From assembly GCA_030681365.1 (NCBI GenBank), contig JAUXWH010000158.1, positions 20,379 through 84,378 on the forward strand: a stretch of DNA of 64,000 nt, given 5' to 3'. This DNA comes from Bradyrhizobium sp. Its GTDB lineage: Bacteria; Pseudomonadota; Alphaproteobacteria; Rhizobiales; Xanthobacteraceae. The position numbers and the translations under genes are program-made. Shown here one piece after another: positions 30,425 through 39,118 of this stretch (its first letter is position 1; every line of letters begins with the position of its first letter). A model generated the notes under the pieces. The model made no database searches. It saw only the letters and a list, made by a program, of their open reading frames with translations, and had not been told where the DNA came from.

Positions 30425-30604
30425 CTAGCTGCTCCGCTTGGACATCTCTTCACGTAAATCCGCAATCGCCTGCCCGGTCTCTTCTAACGCGCCAACGAGG
30501 CCGCGCATGATCCCGTTGGCCTGTTCCTGCAGCTCGTTCTGCTTATCGACCGACTTTTGTAACTGATACAGCGCGTTTTCAAGGTCGGCGTGGTCATTGT
30601 CCAT
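30425..30604 (-). CDS. Small coiled-coil-like protein (59 aa)
   Basis: MDNDHADLENALYQLQKSVDKQNELQEQANGIMRGLVGALEETGQAIADLREEMSKRSS; internal ATG of a longer ORF. Confidence 0.6.
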   Translation of the reverse strand: MDNDHADLENALYQLQKSVDKQNELQEQANGIMRGLVGALEETGQAIADLREEMSKRSS

Positions 30605-30781
30605 GGTGCTTTCCATTCTGTTGTTTGCGGCGTAGCTTAGGCGCCGGCCGGGGTGCTGGTAACACCCCGACCGACTTGCCATCAACAGCCGTAAGCGGGC
30701 CGCCGATGACCGATTCCCCAGATACCACGAATCTAACTGGCTGCCCGCCTCGGCGTTTTCAACGCACAGGGAGGCTGAGCC

Positions 30782-31030
30782 ATGAGGTTCTTTGATCCAG
30801 GAAATGTCGCTGACTTTTTCGTCCACAATATCGAGCGCGTCGACAGCATGGGGAGCACGTCTCGGATCGTGTTCTGCACTCCCAAGTCTGATCGGGGCGA
30901 GACAGTCAACGAATCAGTTTTGTCGCTGATAGTACCGACCGACCAACTCGCCGGCATGGTAGGGAAGCTTATGCAGGCGCCGAGCGCTTCGATCACCCGC
31001 AAAGTCGAGAGCGACGAGGTTCTGCACTAG
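30782..31030 (+). CDS. Hypothetical protein (82 aa)
   Basis: MRFFDPGNVADFFVHNIERVDSMGSTSRIVFCTPKSDRGETVNESVLSLIVPTDQLAGMVGKLM; aggGAGGctgagccATG. Confidence 0.65.
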   Translation: MRFFDPGNVADFFVHNIERVDSMGSTSRIVFCTPKSDRGETVNESVLSLIVPTDQLAGMVGKLMQAPSASITRKVESDEVLH

Positions 31031-31056
31031 CCCGCGCGCCGGGCGGCGGGGGGTTA

Positions 31057-31977
31057 CTACTCCGCCGCCTCGCACCGGATCGTGGCCCGCAGCCGATACG
31101 CACGATTGTTACAGGCTGCGCTGCAATAGAGCGCGTTTTTCTTCGCGGGACAGAATGGCCGGCCACATATGGCGCAGGGCCTCTCGGGCGGCGGCGGAAC
31201 CGCATGGTAAGCCTTATTGTACGCCTTCACACCCGCCCGGCGGCAGTCAGGCGAACACCACTGGTTATGGGCGCGCGAAGGATAAAACTCCCTTCCGCAT
31301 TGCGCGCAAGGGCGCGGCTCAATGGCAAATTTCCGTTTCCCGGAGCAAGTGTGCGAGCAAAAGCGATAGCCTTGTGGCTTCCATAGCCGCTCGAATCGAG
31401 TGCCGCAGCCTTCGCAGATGTATTCGCCGACCGACTTTTGACGCGATTTGGTCCGAGCTGCCATGACGGCCCGCATGCCGGCCTCGCCCTCGATCTGTGT
31501 GAGCCGCCACCGGAACGCCGACTGAGCGGCGCTATTGCAAGTTCGGCTGCAAAACTTGGTTCCGTCACGGGCATCGGCATCGAGAGGCTTTCCGCAGCGC
31601 TGGCAAAGAACGTAGCGGGTCGCCGTGTATCCGTCCTGGCACCACTCGGGCTGACCTTCGTGCCACATCGGCCGCGTCGCACCGATGCGTCGCAGCGCCT
31701 CGCTGACGATGGCAGACGCACGAGCGTCAGCTTTGCTCCAAGTCATGCCTTCGAGGCAGAAGGTCGACCGCAGCCCATGTCGCACCGCGCCCTCGAATTG
31801 AAACCGGCTGGAATGTCCGGCTTCCAGAATCTCGATCGCGCGCGGGACCAGAATTTCATTATCTTTCCGGCTCAGATTTTCGCGCTTGCGCGGTGTCCCG
31901 GCGAGCGTGATCTCCGTGGACCGGCGGCCTGCACGCGACCGCAGGTACGCCGCCAATTGATGCGAGATTTGAAGCAT
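31057..31977 (-). CDS. Protein with four consecutive zinc-ribbon-like CxxC...CxxxC modules
   Basis: CQRCGKP..FCSRTC; CEGCGTRF..FCSHTC; CAQCGREF..WCSPDC; CAICGRPF..YCSAAC. Confidence 0.75.
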   Translation of the reverse strand: MLQISHQLAAYLRSRAGRRSTEITLAGTPRKRENLSRKDNEILVPRAIEILEAGHSSRFQFEGAVRHGLRSTFCLEGMTWSKADARASAIVSEALRRIGATRPMWHEGQPEWCQDGYTATRYVLCQRCGKPLDADARDGTKFCSRTCNSAAQSAFRWRLTQIEGEAGMRAVMAARTKSRQKSVGEYICEGCGTRFERLWKPQGYRFCSHTCSGKRKFAIEPRPCAQCGREFYPSRAHNQWCSPDCRRAGVKAYNKAYHAVPPPPERPCAICGRPFCPAKKNALYCSAACNNRAYRLRATIRCEAAE

Positions 31978-31986
31978 GGCGCGTCC

Positions 31987-33048
31987 TCATGCGTCCCCAA
32001 GGCTGCGCTCCCACGCGTCGTTCACATCGGTATCCGACAGTCCGGCTTCCTTGGCTTGCGCCAGCGCGGCAACGATGCCGGCGAAGGCACGTGCACGGCC
32101 GCCATGATCGACGGCGCCCGTCGGGGTGACGACATCGATGGACACCGAGCCGCCTAGCTTTGCGGTTGCTTCCTCGGCGAGCAGCGCGGCAATGGGCGAA
32201 AGGGTCCAGGTTGCGAGATGCCGTTGTGCTTCCCGTACAAGCGGCCCCTGAGCTTGATTGCTCCACAGGGCGGGTAGGACGCCGAACGCTTGCGATACCG
32301 CATCACGCGCAGCCGCAAGCGTTTCCGTCGACATCGTGCGCTCGAGGTCAGGCGAAAGGCTTGCCGGCTTCCAGTCGGTTTGCGGTACAGGGCCGCCAGC
32401 CGCTGAGACAGCAACGGATTCCCGCAGCAGGACTCGGCCCCTTTGACCTCGGAATGACCGTCCGAGCGCCGTGCTGTCGGTCTCCGCCTGTTCGGGCATA
32501 GGCACAACCTGGCTCCCGATCGGAGCTAATTCGAAAACCTCCTCCAAGGCGCTTTCGACGGCATGCAGGAGCCCAGCTGAGAGGCTGGAGCGACGCAGCG
32601 GTGCCGTCCCGCAATAAGGCGCCACCGGATCGCAACCGATCCTGACATGCAGCACCTCGCCCGCGAGAGCAGTCTGCGTGGTGCCTCCGCCGGCCTCGCT
32701 GATCGAGGCTCGATAAGCAACCGGCATTCCGTTGCGGGTCGACACTTCCCAATCCGAGCACGGCACCAGGCCATCGCGGATCAGGAAGACACTTTCGCCA
32801 CGCAGCGCCAGGCTGCGACCGATCAGGGCCATGGTGCGCCGGTCGAGCATGGTGGTGCCGCTCACGGCCGCCAAGCTGAGGCCGCCTTCCCACAGGCTGA
32901 CGCAGCTCTGCGCCGTCGCCGTCAATTCAGCGAGGCCGCGCCGGCCGGAGATGTACGCTTCGCGAGCTGCTATGATCTCGGCCGTAAAGCCGGACGCGGC
33001 GGAACGTTTCTCGGTGCGGCGAAACCAATTCAGAATACCCACCGTCAA
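31987..33048 (-). CDS. HK97-family phage portal protein
   Basis: 353 aa; MTVGILNWFRRTEKRS...GEVLHVRIGCDPVAPYCGTAPLRRSSLSAGLLHAVESALEEVF... Confidence 0.8.
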   Translation of the reverse strand: MTVGILNWFRRTEKRSAASGFTAEIIAAREAYISGRRGLAELTATAQSCVSLWEGGLSLAAVSGTTMLDRRTMALIGRSLALRGESVFLIRDGLVPCSDWEVSTRNGMPVAYRASISEAGGGTTQTALAGEVLHVRIGCDPVAPYCGTAPLRRSSLSAGLLHAVESALEEVFELAPIGSQVVPMPEQAETDSTALGRSFRGQRGRVLLRESVAVSAAGGPVPQTDWKPASLSPDLERTMSTETLAAARDAVSQAFGVLPALWSNQAQGPLVREAQRHLATWTLSPIAALLAEEATAKLGGSVSIDVVTPTGAVDHGGRARAFAGIVAALAQAKEAGLSDTDVNDAWERSLGDA

Positions 33049-33587
33049 GCCCTCCGATACGGACGCAGCAGATCGCCCGCGCCGCTATTCTGCATTGCGC
33101 GCGCCATCCATGACGCCACGCGGCTCACCTCGTGCGTCCTCACGCCAGGAATCTCTTCTCGCTCGGATGCCGCACCGGGCGCGCCGGGCTCGGCGGCGAA
33201 GTATTCGGCAAGCCGCCGGAACGCCTCATCGACGGCCGCCGGAACGACTCCGCCACCGACAGACGCGGAGAACCGATAGGGTCCACTTGCGGGAAGGTAG
33301 TAACCACCGAGCGGCGAAGCATCTAGTTCGGCCGTTTCCCATTCGCTCGCGCCGCACGACCAGACTTCGACCGTATCCATCGTTGCCGGCGTGAGCGGCG
33401 GGTGCCACTCGCCGCAGCCCTCGACGACCCACGTCACGTCGCGCGACGTCCAGCGGTGCGCGATGTATGTCTCGATCCGTTGCCAGATCATGTCGGAGTC
33501 GAGCGCCGCCGCAGCGGTGGAGAGGCCATCCGGCGCGTCGGGATAGTCAGCCGGAAGCGATTCCGTCTGTTGGATTGTGGTCAACAT
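33045..33587 (-). CDS. Putative head-tail connector / gp6-like protein
   Basis: 180 aa; ALDSDMIWQRIETYIAHRWTSRDVTWVVEGCGEWHPPLTPATMDTVEVW; position between protease and portal. Confidence 0.6.
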   Translation of the reverse strand: MLTTIQQTESLPADYPDAPDGLSTAAAALDSDMIWQRIETYIAHRWTSRDVTWVVEGCGEWHPPLTPATMDTVEVWSCGASEWETAELDASPLGGYYLPASGPYRFSASVGGGVVPAAVDEAFRRLAEYFAAEPGAPGAASEREEIPGVRTHEVSRVASWMARAMQNSGAGDLLRPYRRA

Positions 33588-34102
33588 TATGCCCTCCAGC
33601 GCGCGAGCGTGCGGTGCAGGCCGGCATCAAGCCGCTCGGAACGATGCCGCGCTTGCACAACCGTGCCGTCATAGGCGGGAAAGCTGCTCACGATCGAAAT
33701 CTCGTGAAGGTTGAGGCTGCGAAGCTCGCGGCGGCTGCCTTGCCAGCGCTCGCCGTCTTTTTGCACCGTGAAGCCAAAGGAAGCGCCGCCGACATCACCG
33801 CGCTCCGCCAGTTCAAGGATGTCTCGGCCGAACGAGGTGTTTGGCACGTCGAAATCGAAGTGCAGCCCGCGCGCGTCCTCTGCAAGACGAAGCGTGCCGC
33901 TCCTGGTGCGAGCCAGGACCGCCTTCGCTTCATGGTCGGCAAGGGCGAGAACGTCACGCCCTTCCCTTAGCGTGTCAGTGAAAGCGCCGGGCAGGATGAC
34001 CTCGGTGAAGTCACGGATGAGCGTGTCCTGCAGGAAGACGGCGGCATAGCCCTCCAGCCTCCGGCCGACTGCGCGTAGTTCGATGCCAACCCGGCGTTCC
34101 AT
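33587..34102 (-). CDS. HK97-family prohead protease
   Basis: MERRVGIELRAVGRRLEGYAAVFLQDTLIRDFTEVILPGAFTDTLREGRDVLALADHEAKAVLARTRSGTLRL. Confidence 0.9.
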   Translation of the reverse strand: MERRVGIELRAVGRRLEGYAAVFLQDTLIRDFTEVILPGAFTDTLREGRDVLALADHEAKAVLARTRSGTLRLAEDARGLHFDFDVPNTSFGRDILELAERGDVGGASFGFTVQKDGERWQGSRRELRSLNLHEISIVSSFPAYDGTVVQARHRSERLDAGLHRTLARWRA

Positions 34103-34107
34103 CTGTT

Positions 34108-35370
34108 TTACTCGACGTTGATCGCGGTCAACAAATGCAACTGCGCGAGCCGTGAAACCGCCACGTCGAAGGTGGCGATAGCCGTCAGGCGAAGCATGCC
34201 GCTCTGCGCGTCGCTGTAAGGATCGCGAATCAGATCGATCCCGCCCCATGATCCAATCCAGATCGGAGCGACACCGCCCGCACTCGTGGCGAGCAGCGCG
34301 ACCGAGGTATCCGGGGTCGCGGATGTCAGCGTCGCCTGCGACGACAGGACGTTGTTCTGCGCGGGGAAATTCTTGACATGCCGATCCCACTCGGAAACCG
34401 CGGTGCCCGTCACGAGCTCCGAGTCCATGAAGTTCCACATAGCGGGATGCATAAGAACCTTCACGTCCGCCGGGCTGTTCGCCGAGTTGGCGGTCATAAA
34501 CGTGCCAGCCACAGTGCGGAAGATGCTGGACGAAGCGTCGGCACTGATCGCGGTGGTGCCGTAGCCGTGCGTGCCCTGGCCGGAGATCACACCAACGGGC
34601 TGACCGTTCGCGCCGGTGCCGTTGAACACGCCAGTGTCGAGCACGGCCTGCATGGTGCCGGAAATGTCACGACGAACCGCTTGCTCCAGAGCGTCGCCGC
34701 TCTGTTTGAGCGACTTGCGCGTGATCTTGACCTGGATGCCCAGGTTATGGTCCGGCGACAGCGTGCGCTCAGTCGTGGCGAACACGGTCGGCCCCGCCAC
34801 GTTGGCGGTCTCGCCATCCGCCCAGCCTGCCGAAACGCTTGAGGTGGTCAGGGGGTATTCGACCAGGCCCGTGTCGATGTTGACCATCTGCGCGCCCATG
34901 CGAGCCGCCGCGCTATCCGGGAAGAGTCGATCGATAACCGGCCGTACCTGCTTCGGGTCGAAGATGCCGCTGGCGATTGTCTCGCCGACGCGCCGCTCCA
35001 GGGCGGCCCACGGAATCGGCAAACCGCGGTAACCTCCTTTGCTTCGCAGCTCCTGCACGACTTCAGCAGTCGCGCCATCGAGCACTCGGCCCTCGTCGAG
35101 AGCGAGCACCACCTGGCGCATCTCGAACTTGTTGACGAGATCGGAATATTCACGATCGCCACGGGTTTCGAGGCTGGCACCGGCTTCGCGGCGCTCGGTA
35201 TCCTCGGCGATCAACGCCGCACGAAAGCGCGCCTCATTCGTTTGGTACTCGGTATCGAGCTCAGTCATGCTGCGCTGTTCGGTTTCGTCCGGCTTTTCCT
35301 TGCCGACCAACGCGGCAAGGTGCTGACGAATCTCCGACTGACGTTTCTGAATCTTCACTGAGGTAAGCAA
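34108..35370 (-). CDS. HK97-family major capsid protein (probable TTG start)
   Basis: N-terminal coiled coil then EVVQELRSKGGYRGLPIPWAALERRV...VEYPLTTSSVSAGWADGETANVAG...; AAAGGAG upstream of TTG at 35370. Confidence 0.88.
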   Translation of the reverse strand: MLTSVKIQKRQSEIRQHLAALVGKEKPDETEQRSMTELDTEYQTNEARFRAALIAEDTERREAGASLETRGDREYSDLVNKFEMRQVVLALDEGRVLDGATAEVVQELRSKGGYRGLPIPWAALERRVGETIASGIFDPKQVRPVIDRLFPDSAAARMGAQMVNIDTGLVEYPLTTSSVSAGWADGETANVAGPTVFATTERTLSPDHNLGIQVKITRKSLKQSGDALEQAVRRDISGTMQAVLDTGVFNGTGANGQPVGVISGQGTHGYGTTAISADASSSIFRTVAGTFMTANSANSPADVKVLMHPAMWNFMDSELVTGTAVSEWDRHVKNFPAQNNVLSSQATLTSATPDTSVALLATSAGGVAPIWIGSWGGIDLIRDPYSDAQSGMLRLTAIATFDVAVSRLAQLHLLTAINVE

Positions 35371-35642
35371 GCTGTGTCTCCTTTCAGGAGGTCTATCCAC
35401 GCTTGGCGCGCGGGTGATGGAAGCTGGCCTCTTTCGGCCAGCGTTTCGGTGATGTGACAGGTGCGGCACAACGTAACGACGTTGCCCATGCTGAATGCGA
35501 GTGCGGGCTCCTGTCGCGCCCGGATCAGGTGATGAACTTCGAGGTTTGCAGGCGAGCCGCATTTCGTGCACTGCCAGCCGTCGCGCCGCTTGGCAGCGAA
35601 GCGTACGGCCTTCCAACGCTTATCGTTGTAGTTCATGCCCAT
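35355..35642 (-). CDS. HNH endonuclease
   Basis: RDGWQCTKCGSPANLEVHHLIRARQEPALAFSMGNVVTLCRTCH. Confidence 0.92.
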   Translation of the reverse strand: MGMNYNDKRWKAVRFAAKRRDGWQCTKCGSPANLEVHHLIRARQEPALAFSMGNVVTLCRTCHITETLAERGQLPSPARQAWIDLLKGDTACLPQ

Positions 35643-37174
35643 TGCGGCGCCTTCGCTTTGCGAATGGTGCGGCCTGCAACGCGCGATCCTTCTCCAATAG
35701 CCATTACGGTGGCCGTGGCGGCGTCGACGCGGGAGTGACTGCGAGCTTTCGCGATCTTCGCCGCGCCTGTCGGATCAACCAGCGTAATGCAATCGGCAAG
35801 TGCCGATCGTAGCAACAACGACGGCGCGACCGCGATGCGCTTGTCAAAGACGAACTGACGAAACCGCTCGACGTCCTCAGCGGAATCCTTCCAGCCCTGT
35901 CCGCGCCATGTCGGCACGACATTGAGGGACGTCTTCCCCAATGCTTCCAGAAACTCACTCTGACGAAATCGGTCACAGCAAATCGACTGGATGGCGTAGC
36001 CTTCGAGCTTGCCGATCATGGCGGAAACGAACGCGGGGATGTCGACCACCTGCTGGCCGCACACCATCAACTCGCCGGCTTCTTGCATCTGTTGATACCG
36101 GCCGCCGACACCATCATTCCGGCCGCGATCCAGCAATTCAGGCGAGGTTGGGAACGCGCCGTGGCATTCGAGCCGCCCGGTTTGCGGCCAATAATTGGTC
36201 CAGGCTGACATGGACGATGAGCCGCCCAAATCTATACCGACACAGAGCGGCCCGGAGCGCGGCGGAAGTGCCGCCGGCTGTACCTCACACGCCAGCCAGC
36301 GGTCGACGCTGATCAAGACCGCTCTGTTCTCGGCAGAACAGCGCTGATTGAGATGAAATAGGCGATAGTTTGAGAGCGCACTGCCACCACGCTGCACAGC
36401 GCGTCTGGCGGCTGCTTGCAGCCATTCGAGAGAGCCACCGATCCCTTCAGCGGCGCCCGGATTGGCAGCTAGAATTGCCTCCGCGCTGTCAGGCGTCAGG
36501 CCTTCCGGTGCGCGATACTCGGCGACGAAGATACCATCGCTAGGATCGTCGAGGAGCCGCGAGAATGGATGACTGTCCGATGGCGCCGAAGTCGAGATCA
36601 GCAACACCTTGCCGTTGCGCTTGCCGCACGCCGAGGTGATCGCGTTCTCGAGGCTGTCGCCCTTGTCGTCCGGCCAAAAACCTCTTTCGTCACATAACGC
36701 GAAGACAGGCGACAAGCCGAGCGCATTCTTCGCGTCCGACGCCAGAACGTCGAGCGTGTGTCCGCCACCGTCACTCGCGAAGCGAATTTGTAAGCGAGGA
36801 GCGCGGACGAACGTCAGAGCCTTGCGAACCTTGAGCGGAAGTGATTGCGCCAGGCCCTCGATGTACTTCCAGGCAATGGCGCCCTGATCCTTCGTTTTCG
36901 CCGCGATTAGCACAGAACGCCGCGGCTGCTTGTCGAGAACGCCAATCAACGACGCCAGCGCCAAGCCGGCGCCGAGCATGGTCTTCCCGTTGCCTCGGCC
37001 GACGCTGAGAGCGGCAATCGAGGTACCCTCAGCCAATGCGCCGCGAATCCAGGCCTTTTGAAATTCGGCCAGCCTGATCTTTTTCCCGGCAAGGGGACCT
37101 TCCGGGACCTTCAGGCCTTCGAGGAACGCAATTGCAGCCTCGGCCGCCGAGAGCGAATTTTTGCGAGGCCCCAT
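35633..37174 (-). CDS. Phage terminase large subunit (longer start at 37264 possible)
   Basis: FQKAWIRGALAEGTSIAALSVGRGNGKTMLGAGLALASLIG...LSPVFALCDERGFW; Walker-like motif and nuclease-domain pattern. Confidence 0.88.
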   Translation of the reverse strand: MGPRKNSLSAAEAAIAFLEGLKVPEGPLAGKKIRLAEFQKAWIRGALAEGTSIAALSVGRGNGKTMLGAGLALASLIGVLDKQPRRSVLIAAKTKDQGAIAWKYIEGLAQSLPLKVRKALTFVRAPRLQIRFASDGGGHTLDVLASDAKNALGLSPVFALCDERGFWPDDKGDSLENAITSACGKRNGKVLLISTSAPSDSHPFSRLLDDPSDGIFVAEYRAPEGLTPDSAEAILAANPGAAEGIGGSLEWLQAAARRAVQRGGSALSNYRLFHLNQRCSAENRAVLISVDRWLACEVQPAALPPRSGPLCVGIDLGGSSSMSAWTNYWPQTGRLECHGAFPTSPELLDRGRNDGVGGRYQQMQEAGELMVCGQQVVDIPAFVSAMIGKLEGYAIQSICCDRFRQSEFLEALGKTSLNVVPTWRGQGWKDSAEDVERFRQFVFDKRIAVAPSLLLRSALADCITLVDPTGAAKIAKARSHSRVDAATATVMAIGEGSRVAGRTIRKAKAPQWA

Positions 37175-37327
37175 GCGGTTGCCCACCCCAGAGGATTCTC
37201 GGGGATTGGCACCGTCGTGGGGGCATGCCAGTTTGGCGCTTGTGCTAGTTCGCCTTGAAGCCATGCAGCGAAATTACCCGCTGCGCGTATTGCTTCGCCA
37301 CCGGACGTCGGGACACGCAGTCAAGTG

Positions 37328-37882
37328 CTACCTACCTGGTAGATATATGTGTTCCGCTACAGCATCCGATGCAGTGTCAGAAACGGCCTCTACGCTTCCG
37401 CTACAGCATCCGTCAGCGGTATCTGATTGCAGGCTCGTTCCGCAGCAGCATCCGATCGCTTCCCCTACAGCATCCGTACGCTTCCGCTGGGGAAACCGTG
37501 CTTTGTTTTTCTCCGGCGTCCAACGCAGGAAGTCTTTGGTGGACAGTTCGTTGCTGACGTCGCACTTGAAGCACGTCAGGCGCCATTCGCTGGCGTGGCG
37601 AACCTTGAAACTGAAGGCGCCCTTCTTCACCGCCACGATGAAGCCGCGATCCTGCAAATCATCCAGCGCGCGCTTCGCGGTGGCGTTGCCGATGTGCAGT
37701 TCTCTGACGGCGCAGCGGATCGAGTAGCCGATCCTGCCGTTGTTGCTGCCGTGGTAGCGTTTGGCGATGTCGACGTAGACGGCGCGGGGGATAGCTCCCA
37801 GGCCCTTCCAGGCCTGGGAGTCCATCAGGTGATGGAAGATCATCACATGCCGCGGCGATTTATTGCGGGAGTGTTTGGCCAC
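37328..37882 (-). CDS. Putative winged-HTH replication/initiator-like protein
   Basis: 184 aa; IGYSIRCAVRELHIGNATAKRALDDLQDRGFIVAVKKGAFSFK wHTH-like; 3' end carries the iteron-like array. Confidence 0.6.
   Translation of the reverse strand: MAKHSRNKSPRHVMIFHHLMDSQAWKGLGAIPRAVYVDIAKRYHGSNNGRIGYSIRCAVRELHIGNATAKRALDDLQDRGFIVAVKKGAFSFKVRHASEWRLTCFKCDVSNELSTKDFLRWTPEKNKARFPQRKRTDAVGEAIGCCCGTSLQSDTADGCCSGSVEAVSDTASDAVAEHIYLPGR
37352..37498. repeat. Iteron-like array: 17-bp TTCCGCTACAGCATCCG repeats
   Basis: Starts at 37352 (exact), 37396 (exact), 37438 (2 mismatches), 37460 (1 mismatch), 37482 (degenerate); spacings 44, 42, 22, 22 bp. Confidence 0.8.
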
Positions 37883-37889
37883 GGCTGGG

Positions 37890-38183
37890 CTACTTCCTCA
37901 GCTTCTCAGCCATGCCTTCCATGAAGGCGGTGGCAAACTCTGGCGCGATGAAGACGAAGGTATCTTCATCAGGCCAGCTGCGTTGGCGGATGATTACCTC
38001 CCCGCTGCGGTTGCGATAAACGGCGGTCGCCCGCTGCTCCCGCAACACGATCGACTCCTCGTCAGGGTTGTTCCAGTCGAAGTCATCCTCTGAATGCGCC
38101 GGGATCACGACAGGATCGCGTACCTCGGCGTTCCCCGTAACGGTCGGCAGCGGCAATTCGTTCTTATTGAGAGGCTTAGTCAT
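37890..38183 (-). CDS. Hypothetical protein (97 aa)
   Basis: MTKPLNKNELPLPTVTGNAEVRDPVVIPAHSEDDFDWNNPDEESIVLREQRATAVYRN. Confidence 0.65.
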   Translation of the reverse strand: MTKPLNKNELPLPTVTGNAEVRDPVVIPAHSEDDFDWNNPDEESIVLREQRATAVYRNRSGEVIIRQRSWPDEDTFVFIAPEFATAFMEGMAEKLRK

Positions 38184-38505
38184 GGCGAGCCCTCCAGATC
38201 ATGACGCTGTTGCCTCCGGCGTTCTTTGTGCGATCCTCGGTGCGCTTCACCTTGCCGTCGCGGTACAACTCGCTGATCCGGGGACGGACGGCATACTGCG
38301 TCAGGCCGACACGCTTGCCGATCTCCTCGGAGCAGAGGCCACTAGGCTCAGCCTGGAGCGCAGCCAGGATCATGTCGCGATGGCTGCTTGCGATGCCTGC
38401 AATGCGATCGGCAGCCTTGAAGGCCGTTTCGGGTGATCCGGCTTTAGTGCCGGGACTGTCGGGGTAAGCCGCCCTTGCGGTTGGCTCGGCAAAACTGTAT
38501 TTCAT
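38176..38505 (-). CDS. Winged-HTH domain protein
   Basis: DMILAALQAEPSGLCSEEIGKRVGLTQYAVRPRISELYRDGKVKRTEDRTKN. Confidence 0.7.
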   Translation of the reverse strand: MKYSFAEPTARAAYPDSPGTKAGSPETAFKAADRIAGIASSHRDMILAALQAEPSGLCSEEIGKRVGLTQYAVRPRISELYRDGKVKRTEDRTKNAGGNSVMIWRARHD

Positions 38506-38581
38506 TGATGTTCTCTCTTTTTCCAAGTTGGGGGGAATTGAAGGTCCGGGCGCCGCCCCAGCGCTTCGGGCCTTCGTCGTT

Positions 38582-38812
38582 TCAGGCGACATCGGGCCAG
38601 GCGACAAGCGGCAGGCCGAGGCGAATGCGGGCTTCGTGATCGCGCTCGCGGGCCTCCTCGACGCGCGGCAGCACCATCACGCGGTTCAGTGACGGCTCCT
38701 CGTAGAACACGCGTAGGAGGCCGCTACTGGCCCAACGCGAGACGGTGCGTTCCGACTTGCCGAGATCGTGGGCGATACGGCGCCTGCCGCGGATGGAGTG
38801 GCGGCTGCTCAT
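38582..38812 (-). CDS. Small HTH DNA-binding protein (76 aa)
   Basis: RRRIAHDLGKSERTVSRWASSGLLRVFYEEPSLNRVMVL. Confidence 0.65.
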   Translation of the reverse strand: MSSRHSIRGRRRIAHDLGKSERTVSRWASSGLLRVFYEEPSLNRVMVLPRVEEARERDHEARIRLGLPLVAWPDVA

Positions 38813-39006
38813 TAGGCTGCCTCCACTTTCTTTGCTGCGTCGTCGAGCATCTGTTCGAGGGCGCGAACGGGCACCCGCAAAAGCTTTCCGATCTTGATTG
38901 TTGGAATTTCGCCGCGCTCGGCGGCGGCATAGGCGGCATTACGGCTCAATTCAAAGTATCGCTTACCCGCTTCCGGTACCGAAAGCGTAAGGGGAATGTC
39001 GTCCAT
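38812..39006 (-). CDS. Excisionase/AlpA-like HTH protein (64 aa)
   Basis: MDDIPLTLSVPEAGKRYFELSRNAAYAAAERGEIPTIKIGKLLRVPVRALEQML. Confidence 0.75.
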   Translation of the reverse strand: MDDIPLTLSVPEAGKRYFELSRNAAYAAAERGEIPTIKIGKLLRVPVRALEQMLDDAAKKVEAA

Positions 39007-39082
39007 CGATAGCTCCTATTTGGTTCGACCGAGAACTAATATGGACAAAGCGGGACGCGTCTGCCATACTGTTTTCGTGCGA

Positions 39083-39104
39083 TTTGTATAAGTCGCTATA
39101 CAAA
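39083..39104. promoter_or_regulatory. Candidate operator: 8-bp inverted repeat TTTGTATA-N6-TATACAAA in the divergent promoter region
   Basis: Perfect arms; lies 15 bp before the RHH-like gene and faces the divergent HTH operon. Confidence 0.65.
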
Positions 39105-39118
39105 ATAAGGAACAGAGC

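Noticed and set aside
31057-37264. Gene transfer agent cluster
   Set aside because: Bounded by tRNA att repeats with an adjacent integrase, and lacking the long conserved tail section of alphaproteobacterial GTAs
37352-37498. CRISPR-like interpretation of the short repeats
   Set aside because: 17-bp units with 0-27 bp gaps, inside an ORF, no cas genes; iteron-like phasing fits better
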